DNA of 64,000 nucleotides from Elymus sibiricus (Eukaryota > Streptophyta > Magnoliopsida > Poales > Poaceae), in contig CM077664.1 in assembly GCA_039707655.1 (NCBI GenBank), positions 201,804,195 to 201,868,194 of the forward strand. Reading direction: 5' to 3'. Below are positions 22,807-32,068 of the stretch, one piece after another (position 1 is the first letter of the stretch; the number at the start of each line of letters is the position of its first letter). Position numbers and translations under genes: made by a program. The notes below the pieces were generated by a model. It was given only the letters and a program-made list of their open reading frames with translations, ran no database searches and was not told the origin of the DNA.

Positions 22807-24222
22807 CTAGTTTACGTTTGAAGCATCAATGATGTTCAATTCACTTCTCAAGTGACAAAACACTTTCTCATCAAGGGGTTTGGTAAAGATGTCCGCCAAT
22901 TGTTTGTCAGTACGAACATGTTTAAGGTCAATATCACCTTTCTCAACATGATCTCGAATGAAATGGTGACGAACCTCAATATGCTTATTTTGAGAATGTT
23001 GCACGGGATTGTGTGCTATCTTAATAGCACTCTCATTGTCACAAAGTAATGGTACATGTCTCACATGCACACCATAATCTTTAAGAGTTTGTGTCATCCA
23101 TAGTAATTGAGCACAACATGATCCCGTGGCAATGTATTCCACTTCGACAGTAGATAGAGATACGGAATTTAGTTTCTTGGAGGACCAAGACACAAGAGAT
23201 CTACCAAGAAATTGACATGTACCCGAAGTGGATTTTCTGTCAACCTTGTCTCCGGCATAATCCGAATCGGAGTAGCCGACAAGATTGAAAGAAGATCCTT
23301 TGGGATACCATATGCCAAAGTTTGGTGTATGTATCAAGTATCTCACAATTCTTTTCACCGCCTTAAGGGGACACTCTTTTGGTGCCGCTTGGTATCGTGC
23401 ACACATGCACACACTTAGCATAATGTCGGGTCGGGAGGCACATAGATATAGTAATGAACCAATCATAGATCGATAAACCTTTTGATCAACAGGTTTGTCA
23501 TCCTTGGCCAACTCAAGATGTCCACTCGTGGGCATAGGGATTTTCATACCTTTACTCTCTTGCATGTTGAACTTCTTGAATAAGTCCTTGGTATACTTTG
23601 TTTGAGAGACAAAGGTACCTTCCCTAGTTTGCTTGATTTGCAAACCAAGAAAGAATTTGAGGTCACTCATCATAGACATCTCAAACTTTTCCGACATCAA
23701 CCTTCCAAACTTGTCACTAAAAGAGGGGTTAGTAGATCCAAAGATAATATCATCAACATAAATTTGGCATACAAATAATTCTCCATTAACCCTCTTAGTG
23801 AACAAAGTTGAATCAATCTTCCCAATTTCAAAACCTTTTTCAAGAAGAAACTTTGTCAAGCATTTGTACCAAGCTCTAGGGGCTTGCTTGAGACCATAAA
23901 AGGCTTTACAAAGTTTGTACACATGATTAGGTTTCTTAGGATTCTCAAAGCCGGGAGGTTGTTTAACATACACTTCCTCCTCAATTTCACCATTTAAGAA
24001 GGCACTTTTAATATCCATTTGGTAAAGAGTGATATCATGGTGATTGGCATAAGCAAGTAAAATGCTAATGGATTCAAGTCTTGCAACGGGGGCATAGGTC
24101 TCACCATAGTCCATACCTTCGATTTGTGTGTAACCTTGTGCTACGAGACGAGCCTTGTTGCGTACAACTTGTCCATCTTCATCTTGCTTATTCCGAAACA
24201 CCCATTTGGTTCCAATGATGAT
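22807..24222 (-). CDS. Copia-2 reverse transcriptase and RNase H region
   Basis: This is the second half of the polyprotein, in the same frame as the first half but after the nonsense codon at 24223-24225. RT blocks are seen in order: [42 protein letters not shown] (here [11 protein letters not shown]), and catalytic YVDD at 23749-23760. RNase H shows YSDSDYAGD, a [11 protein letters not shown] block changed from the usual STAEAEY, and [12 protein letters not shown]. The C-terminus is [20 protein letters not shown]. Readthrough of the stop would be needed to express it from the element start codon. Confidence 0.87.
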   Translation of the reverse strand: MIIGTKWVFRNKQDEDGQVVRNKARLVAQGYTQIEGMDYGETYAPVARLESISILLAYANHHDITLYQMDIKSAFLNGEIEEEVYVKQPPGFENPKKPNHVYKLCKAFYGLKQAPRAWYKCLTKFLLEKGFEIGKIDSTLFTKRVNGELFVCQIYVDDIIFGSTNPSFSDKFGRLMSEKFEMSMMSDLKFFLGLQIKQTREGTFVSQTKYTKDLFKKFNMQESKGMKIPMPTSGHLELAKDDKPVDQKVYRSMIGSLLYLCASRPDIMLSVCMCARYQAAPKECPLKAVKRIVRYLIHTPNFGIWYPKGSSFNLVGYSDSDYAGDKVDRKSTSGTCQFLGRSLVSWSSKKLNSVSLSTVEVEYIATGSCCAQLLWMTQTLKDYGVHVRHVPLLCDNESAIKIAHNPVQHSQNKHIEVRHHFIRDHVEKGDIDLKHVRTDKQLADIFTKPLDEKVFCHLRSELNIIDASNVN

Positions 24223-26733
24223 TTAATCTTCCTTAGGCTTCTCAACCAATGTCCACACTTGGTTCCTCTCAAAGTTGTGTAGCTCTTCGTGCATTGCATT
24301 CACCCAATCGGGGTCCTTGAGAGCATCTTCTACCTTCAAGGGTTCAACACTAGAGATAAATGAGTAATGCTCACAAAAGTTAGCTAAACGAGATTTAGAG
24401 CGAGTAATTCTCCCGGTTTGGATATCTCCAAGTATTTGTTCGACGAGATGATCCTTGTCGATTCTTGCTCTAACTCGAGGTAGCTTTTTCTTGGGTTGTG
24501 GTGAGGCTTCCTCATCATCATCATCTTCTTCTTCTTCGTTGGTGTTGTCGTTGTTTGTTTGTGGAGGTGGAGAAGGAGGTTGAGGTGGATCATCTTGTTG
24601 CACTTCCTCATTCCCATCGTCTTGACGTGTTCCACTTGTGGATGCCTCCATATCAGCTTGTCGTTCACCTTGATGTGAGGTTGGGGCTTCCACTTGAATG
24701 GACAAGGTACTCTCCTTTACTTCCACGGGGCGAATCTTGCCAATGGGCAAGTCTTGGATTGCTTCCGATGGTTCTTGATCTCCTACATCAAGTGGCAATT
24801 GCTCGACTTGCGAGCCGTTAGTCTCATCAAACTTCACATCTACCGTCTCTTCAACTTTTCGAGTGAAGTTGTTGTAGACACGGTAAGTGTGAGAGTTCGA
24901 TCCATAACCAAGTAGGAAACCTTCATGAGATTTAGGAGCAAATTTTGAACGACGATGCTTATCAAGAATATAACATTTTGAGCCAAATACTCGAAAGTAT
25001 CCAACTTGTGGTTTGTTACCGGTGAGCAGTTCATATGCCGTTTTACCAAGAAGCTTGTGAAGGTAAAGTCGGTTTGTTGCATGACAAGCTGTTTCAACCG
25101 CTTCCGCCCAAAAATGTCTTGACGTCTTGTATTCATCAAGCATCGTTCTTGCCATCTCAATAAGTGCCCGGTTCTTCCTCTCAACAACTCCATTTTGTTG
25201 AGGTGTGTACGTAGCCGAGAACTCATGTGAAATACCCTCCTCATCAAGAAAGGTGTCCACATTAGCGTTCTTGAACTCCGTTCCGTTGTCACTCCGAACC
25301 TTCTTGATCTTTACTTCAAATTGATTTTGAGCATTTCTTGCGAAGTTCTTGAAGATGTTTTGTACCTGCGATTTGTCATCAAGAAAGAACACCCACGTAA
25401 ATCTAGAAAAATCATCAACAATGACTAAACCGAAAGAGTTACCACCAAGACTCTTATAGGCGTTGGGACCAAACAGATCCATATGAAGTAGCTCGAGTGG
25501 TCTCCTCGTGGTCATAATGTTCTTTACGGGATGGCTTCCTCCAACCTGTTTTCCTGCTTGGCAAGCACTACAAAGTCGATCTTTGTCAAATATGACATCT
25601 TTCACTCCAAGAATGTGATCTCCTTTAACAAGTTTATCAAGATTACGCATACCAACATGTCCAAGTCTTCTATGCCATAACCAAGCTTTAGAAGATTTTG
25701 CAATTAAACATGTAGGAGGTTGGGCTCTCTTAGTGAAATCAACAATGTATAGATCACCTCTACGAATGTCGGTAAAGACTATATCATGATTATCTTGGCG
25801 AAACACTTGGCAATCTACTTTGGTAAATAGAACATTAAAACCAAAATCGGCTAGTCTAGACACTAAAAGAAGATTGTAACCAAGAGATTCAACAAGCATA
25901 ACATTTTGTATGGAGCTATCATTGGATATGGCCACCTTACCAAGGCCAAGTACCTTACCCTTGGAGTTGTCTCCAAAAGTCACATACTTGCGTGGACCAT
26001 CATTTTTAGTAACCTCACGAAACATGTCTCTATCTCCGGTCATGTGATCGGTACAACCGCTGTCAAGAATCCACTCTTTTCCTCCAGCCATATAATCTCG
26101 AAGATTTGCCATAAGGCTGAGATTCCTCATGGTCTTCTCAAATTCAATATCAAAGTCTTCGTCTTCATTATAATAGACGTGCTCAACATCATCATCATCA
26201 TGCATGTGATTAACAGATTCATTAGTTTCATGATCATGACAATGTTCAAGTTTATGAATTCTAACAGTTTCCATGATAATATTGCTAATAGTTCTAACAT
26301 CTCCCTTGGCACGCATGAGATCACAAAGCTCAAACAAGCAATCATCAAACATAGGATCATTAGGACTCATCTTGTGAAAAACAACAGCCTTATGAAGAAT
26401 CTTATCAAGACTCTTTAAGGAATAATCAGGATATCGCTTTTCTAAATCATGCCATAGAGTATAAGCACATGCAAAATTTCGCATACAACCAAGCACAGTC
26501 TTATGTAATCCTCTAATGATAAGATTGACAGTTCTAAGATTACGAAGCATATCAATTTCCTCTTCATGAGTAGGATGCAAGGGATCAATAGGGGGCACAT
26601 AAGGATTATGAATATACTTGCTCAAGTTAAATTCATCAAAAATATCAAGCATTTCATCTTTCCAAAAGTTGTAATACTCCCCATCGAGAATAGGCACTCT
26701 ACGTCTAAGACTCCCCAACGTAGACACATCCAT
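24223..26733 (-). pseudogene. Copia-2 Gag, protease, integrase (ends at nonsense codon)
   Basis: ATG is at 26733, 42 bases after the primer site; the earlier in-frame sequence is leader. Gag-like residues 1 to about 220 include NFWKDEML and LWHDLEKRY, then an acidic stretch. Protease DSG falls at residues 224-226 (WILDSGCTDH). Integrase shows the zinc motif (LWHRRLGH, CSACQAGKQ) and the Asp, Asp, Glu core (LLHMDLFGP, VRSDNGTEFKN, PQQNGVVERKN). An acidic linker follows, then WVNAMHEELHNFERNQVWTL, the usual RT lead-in. The frame ends with TAA where Copia-1 has CAA, at a position where a C-to-T change explains the loss. The CCHC knuckle is absent, as in Copia-1. Confidence 0.85.
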
Positions 26734-26774
26734 CTCCCTCCAATGGTGATGAAACCAAAGCAATGGAGACCAAA

Positions 26775-26786
26775 GCTCTGATACCA
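26775..26786 (-). other. Copia-2 primer-binding site
   Basis: TGGTATCAGAGC on the minus strand, two bases from the LTR end at 26789. Identical to that of Copia-1. Confidence 0.9.
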
Positions 26787-28046
26787 ATTGTAGGATCGAG
26801 GAGATAGGTCTAGAGGGGGGGGGGTGAATAGACTCCTAACCAGCCAAATTAGCAGTTTTTAATTTCTCTTGGAACTTAGGCAGATTTTGGCACAAGTTAA
26901 GTGTTGGAAATATGCCCTAGAGGCAATAATAAATTGGTTATTATTATATTTCCTTGTTCATGATAATCGTTTATTATCCATGCTATAATTGTATTGATTG
27001 GAAACTCAAATACATGTGTGGGTACATAGACAACACTGTGTCCCTAGTAAGCCTCTAGTTGACTAGCTCGTTGATCAAAGATGGTTAAGGTTTCCTAGCC
27101 ATTGACATGAGATGTCATTTGATAACGGGATCACATCATTAGGAGAATGATGTGATGGACAAGACCCAGACTAAGAACGTAGCATTTGATCGTGTCAGTT
27201 TATTGCTATTGTTTTCTGCATGTCAAGTATCTGTTCCTATGACCATGAGATCATGCAACTCCCTGACATCGGAGGAGTACCTTGTGTGTATCAAACATCG
27301 CAACGTAACTGGGTGACTATAAAGGTGCTCTACAGGTATCTCCGAGGGTGTCTGTTGGGTTGGCATGGATCAAGACTGGGATTTGTTACTCTGTGTGACG
27401 GAGAGGTATCTCAGGGCCCACTCGGTAATACAACATCACAATGAGCCTTGCAAGCAATGTGACTAAAGTGTTAGCCACGAGATCTTGTATTATGGAACGA
27501 ATAAAGAGACTTGCCGGTAACGAGATTGAACTAGGTATAGAGATACCGACGATCGAATCTCGGGCAAGTAACATACCGAAGAACAAAGGGAATAGCATAC
27601 GGGATTAACTGAATCCTTGACATAGAGGTTCGACCGATAAAAGATCTTCGTAGAATATGTAGGAGCCAATATGGGCATCCAGGTCCCGCTATTGGTTATT
27701 GGCCGTAGAGGTGTCTCGGTCATGTCTACATAGTTCTCGAACCCGCAGGGTCTACACACTTAAACGTTTGGTGACGATTAGTATAGTTGAGTTATTTTGT
27801 TGGTGACCGAAAGTTGTTCGGAGTCCCGGATAAGATCCCGGACATGACGAGGATCTCCGGAATAGTCCGGAGGTAAAGATTGATATATGTGATAATAGTG
27901 TTTTGATCTCCGGAAGAGTTCCGGAGTTCACCGGAATGGGTTCCGGATGTTTACCGAAGTGTTCGGGTGCAGCAACACTTTATATGGGCCAAAGGGATAA
28001 AGCCCACGAGGTATTGGAAAGTGCAAAAAGTAGTTTTGCTGCCGCG

Positions 28047-28160
28047 TAAGCGGTACTACCGTTTTGTGAAGCGGTACTACCGCCCAAGCGGTACTACCGC
28101 TTGTGTGAAGCGGTACTACCGCTTGTGTTAAGCGGTACTACCGCTTGTGCGCGGTACTGC
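28047..28160 (+). repeat. Array of 17-bp GCGGTACTACCGC palindromes
   Basis: AAGCGGTACTACCGCTT, a perfect odd palindrome, or near copies of it occur five times plus a partial copy at 22-26-bp spacing. The array lies about 110 bp upstream of the solo-LTR TATA box. Confidence 0.85.
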
Positions 28161-28265
28161 AGGGATCCGAGTTGGACTCTTTCCCTGCGGGCCAAACCGA
28201 CCTTGTGCGGGCAAAACCGACCTGGAGGAGGCTTTTACTCCAAGTTTAGACCCCAAGGCTCAACA

Positions 28266-28273
28266 TATAAATA
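28266..28273 (+). promoter_or_regulatory. TATA box of the BARE/Angela LTR
   Basis: TATAAATA followed by GAGGGGCAGGGC, in the expected place in the LTR, downstream of the palindrome array. Confidence 0.7.
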
Positions 28274-30222
28274 GAGGGGCAGGGCTAGCACACGGGACAC
28301 ATCAAGATTTCCCCAAGCCGTGTGCGGCAACCCTAACCCTCTAGTTCCTCCGTCATAATCTCCGTAGCGCTTGGCGAAGCCCTGCAGAGATTGTTCCTCA
28401 CCACCATCACCACGCCGTCGTGCTGCTGGAACTCAACCACTACTTCACCATCGCTCGCTGGATCGAGGAGGTGAAGGCGTCATCAAGCCGTACGTGTGTT
28501 GAACGCGGAGGTGCCGTCCGTTCGGCGCTAGTTCGTGATCGGATCGAGGGACGACTTGCGATTTGGATCGCGGAGACGTTCGACTACATCAACCGCGTTT
28601 CTTAAACGCTTCCGCTTAGCGATCTACAAGGGTATGTAGATTTACTCTCCCTCTCGTAGATGCTCATCACCATGGATAGATCTTGTGTGTGCGTAGGAAA
28701 ATTTTTGTTTCCCATGCAACGTTCCCCAACATTAAGATCACTCCAATACTTTCTACACATGCATATCTAGAGATTGAGCAGTGGAAACAATAAAGCATGC
28801 AATAGTACGGAAAGTAAAGGGGTAGAGTATGGAAGATCAAACGCAATGAAGACACGGTGGTTTTTGGCGTGGTTCCGATAGGTGCTGCTATCGTATGTCC
28901 ACGTTGATGGAGACTTCAACCCACGAAGGGTAACGGCTGCGCGAGTCCACGGAGGGCTCCACCCACAAAGGGTCCACGAAGAAGCAACCTTGTCTATTCC
29001 ACCATGTCTTACATCCACGAAGGACTAGCCTCACTCGGGGTAGATCTTCACGAAGTAGGCGATCTCCTTGCCCTTACAAACTTCTTGGTTCAACTCCACA
29101 GCATGTTGGAGGCTCCCAAGCGACACCTAACCAATCTAGGAGACACCACTCTCCAAAAGGTAATAGACGGTGTGTTGTTGATGAACTCCTTGCTCTTGTG
29201 CTTCAAATGATAGTCTTCCCAGCACTCAAACACTCCTCACAGATTTGGTTATGGTGGAAGAAGGATTTGAGTGGAAAGCAACTTGGGAAAGGCTAGAGAT
29301 CAAGGTTCAAATGGTAGGAATGGAATATCTTGATCTCAACACATGAGTAGGTGGTTCTCTCTCAGAAAATGAATGGTGGAAGTGTAGGCACGTTCTAATG
29401 GCTCTCCTTACTAAGAAGGAGGGGGTGGAGGGGTATATATAGCCTCCACACAAAATCCAACCGTTACACACTTTTGACCCAACTCGGTGGCACCGAAACA
29501 ATCATCTCGGTAGCACCGAACTGTGTAAAAGATATGAACGTTAGGAATCTCGGTGGGACCGATACGGACAACTCGGATGGACCGAAGTGCAATGGCTAGG
29601 GCAATCCTCATCTCGGTGGCACCGATTGCATCAACTCGGTAGGACCGAAGTGAAGCAATAAGGCAACAGAGAGTTGGCAAGCCATCTCGGTGAGACTGAT
29701 ATGCATAACTCGGTGAGACCGAAGTAAACGCAACCGATTACAGAGAGTTGGCAAGGCCATCTCGGTGGGACCGAGATCCATTTCGGTGGATCCGATTTGT
29801 TAGGATTTGGCAGTGGCTAAGTCTTGGATGAACTCGGTGGGGCCGGATTGGAAATTTCGGTGGGGCCGAGTTGGACTTTAGGTTTAGGACATATTTGGGT
29901 AGAGATAGTGGTTGAGGGTTTAGGAATACTGTCACTAAGCACTGGAGCAAAAGGACCATTAAGCAACACCTCATCCCCTTTTAATAGTATTGGCTTTCCT
30001 ATGGACTCAATGTGATCTTGGATCACTAAACCAAAAATGTAGAGTCTCGATCCTTTGCCAATCCTTGTCCTTAGCATTTTGAAGGGGTTCCACGTCCTCT
30101 TGTCCACGCCACGCCATTGTTGAACTTGTCTGAAATTCACTAGATAAAAGCATTAGTCCAACAACATGTATGTTGGCATAAATTACCAAAACCACCAAGG
30201 GAGCAAATGTGCTTTCAGACCG

Positions 30223-30664
30223 GTTCATGATGATGAATCCGGAGGGCATGGATGCAATGGCAAGAGAATTTTGGGAGATGAAAAGAATGGAGATCATGCT
30301 CCAGAGGAAGATGGAGCTCCAAAATCTTATGACCGGTGGTGGTGTTGCGATTGGAGGGGGCTTTTCTTTCGGCAATGGTGGTGGTGGCCTCGGGGGTGGC
30401 GGAGGTGGCTTCGGCATGATTGGTGGTGGTGGCTTCGGCATTGGTGTTGGTGGTGGTGGTTTCGGCATGGGTGGTGGTGGTGGTGATGGTGTCTTCGGCA
30501 TGGGTGATGGTGCTCTGGCAAACCATGTGAATGGTGATGGTGGTTCTTCGGCAGGCCATGTGAGTGTTGGTGGTGGTGGTGGTGCTCACTCTCCGGTGCA
30601 AGTCCGTGAAGATGGTGGTGCGAGCTCTCTGGTGCAAGTTTGTGATGATGGCGATGTTGCTTGA
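30223..30664 (+). pseudogene. Harbinger ORF1-type gene, 3' part
   Basis: This continues the gene cut at 19493; 30218-30222 is the duplicated target. The frame is preserved across the insertion. The first 40 residues are a Met/Glu-rich helix (FWEMKRMEIMLQRKMELQNL), probably coiled coil. A Gly-rich tail of GGG, GFG and GMG runs follows, encoded by GGT repeats (30340-30600), with the stop TGA at 30662-30664. The Gly-rich tail is a likely microsatellite expansion. Together with 18001-19493 it gives a three-exon gene with two nonsense codons. Confidence 0.68.
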
Positions 30665-31043
30665 TTGCTCAATGTCATTTGAGCATCTTTTGTCTTGTTT
30701 TATCGCCCATTTGTAGGGCTAAACTTGATACCTCGTATGTTGCGCATGATTTTGGACGTGATGAACTAGTATGATGATCAACTAGTGATGTATATATATG
30801 ATGACGAACTAGGTTTATACACTTGTGATGATGACTTGACAATATTTGCCTATATTTGTATTTGCGGGACGGAGAGCCCTCCGGCACGGAACAGATCCCG
30901 CAAACGCGTCCCGCAAAACATTTGCGGGACGGGTTTACGGGAACTGTTCCGCTGGAGGGCTCGCGGTCCCGTAAAAAAGTTTTGCGGGAGCCCTCAAACG
31001 AGTTTTACGGGTGCGCCGGTTGTGGGATCTGCTAGAGCTGCTC
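30665..31043. other. Harbinger 3' untranslated region and right terminus
   Basis: Non-coding. From 30862 it holds several TTTGCGGGAC / CCCGCAAA segments mirrored at the left end (17700-17830). These extend the inverted similarity beyond the terminal 25 bases as subterminal repeats. Confidence 0.6.
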
Positions 31044-31046
31044 TAA

Positions 31047-31798
31047 TATCTCTACTTCCGAAAGGTGGAGTTGGTAGTCTCACCCCACTCTCATCAACAC
31101 CTCGCAAACTCTATATTACGCCCACGGGCGTCTTATATATTACATTTCGCTCAAGCGCAACCAATTTTGGCGGGCCCATTTCACGCGTGCATCAACTCAA
31201 TAAAATCGACACTTTCCCAAAACAATTTCATGCATTAACTAATTCAAATCAAATCTTAAAAAAATCTCAACTAACTCCAAACTTTCCTTCCCTTCCACTA
31301 CTCATGCCCAAATCAAATCAAATCTTACCAAAACATCAACTATAATCAAAGTTGGCCGACCAATTTGATGCATGCGCGCATTTTTTTTATGTTTCGTTTT
31401 TTGGTTTACTTTTTTTCTGTTTCATTTTTTTCTATGACCAATAGGTTAGTTTTGCTTGGCATACTACTAGAATCGGCACAGACCTGTATGCCATGTTGAC
31501 TTGGTAGCGTCGCCTCCATTCCGGTTAAACCTCCCCCACTGATTGTTTCTATCCCACCAATTCATTTAAACTAGTTTTTAGCCCACTGATTTATTTAATC
31601 CAGTTTTTATCTACCACATTTAGTAATGTTGTTATGGAAAGGAATCAATCACGATGATCCTTATCAATCTTTAAACACCAAATCTATGGAAAGAAATCAA
31701 TGTTTGATAACACAAGACACATTTATGGAAAGGAATCAATGTTAAATGCATCATGGATACATTCTTAAATTCTTTGATTAAAGAGTTTTTAGCTCTTG
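31047..31798. other. Right flank of the Harbinger insertion; no gene seen
   Basis: 31047-31081 mirrors 17563-17596 in inverted orientation. The rest is AT-rich, with runs such as CAAATCAAATC and T-rich tracts near 31380-31430. No domains are seen. Confidence 0.4.
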
Positions 31799-32068
31799 AT
31801 TTTTTTTTGAGCAAACACAATGGGGAAAAACCCCACTGTAACTCTATTTTCATTAATATAATGGAGCAATTACAGATGGCTGTACAAACATACAATCAAT
31901 CTAGTTATATGTCTACAAGTAGTCTAGCCAAGACTGCATCCCCTCCTTCAGACTAGGCTTTGCCTTCTTGATGATTGTATCAAAGTGCTCCTTGAAACAT
32001 GTGATACAGTACTCTATGCTCTTTGGCTTGTGCTACAAAATGATACTATTCCTGTGTTTCCATATACT

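Larger units (their letters stand above)
26902..28731 (+). mobile_element. Solo LTR of the BARE1/Angela/WIS Copia group
   Basis: It starts TGTTGGAAATATGCCCTAGA and ends GCAACGTTCCCCAACA. Both ends are characteristic of Triticeae BARE1/Angela/WIS LTRs (recognised from memory). TTAAG at 26897-26901 and again at 28732-28736 is a perfect target duplication. No internal region is present, so the element was reduced to one LTR, presumably by LTR-LTR recombination. TATA box at 28266-28273; palindromic repeat block at 28047-28160. Confidence 0.93.
19494..30217 (-). mobile_element. Copia-2: nearly complete Sirevirus-like Copia element
   Basis: The element is bounded by GACCG at 19489-19493 and 30218-30222, a perfect 5-bp target duplication inside exon 3 of the Harbinger-borne gene. 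Minus-strand order: 5' LTR 30217-26789 (split by a BARE solo LTR), primer site 26775-26786, polyprotein 26733-22807, 3' untranslated region, polypurine tract 21085-21098, 3' LTR 21084-19494. The coding frame is continuous apart from one stop at 24223-24225. It is the best-preserved element in the window. Confidence 0.93.
26789..30217 (-). repeat. Copia-2 5' LTR, split by a solo LTR
   Basis: Its two parts, 26789-26901 and 28737-30217, join to about 1594 bp, matching the 3' LTR length of 1591. TATA box at 29434-29441; palindrome cluster at about 29480-29880. The interruption is the BARE/Angela solo LTR with target duplication TTAAG. Confidence 0.9.
17690..31043. mobile_element. PIF/Harbinger-type DNA transposon carrying an ORF1-like gene
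   Basis: The left end GAGCATCTCTAGCAGATCCC (17690) and the right end, read inverted from 31043 as GAGCAGCTCTAGCAGATCCC, form terminal inverted repeats that match at all but about two of 25 positions. Both ends are flanked by TAA (17687-17689 and 31044-31046), the three-base target typical of PIF/Harbinger. Without the Copia-2 insertion the element is about 2.6 kb. It contains one Myb/SANT-like, intron-bearing gene and no DDE transposase. It is therefore probably non-autonomous, or has captured the gene. Confidence 0.82.

Noticed and set aside
28047..28160. CRISPR-like array of short palindromic repeats
   Set aside because: Repeats of 17 bp with 5-9-bp spacers inside a plant LTR; spacers are too short and not unique. 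Not a CRISPR array.
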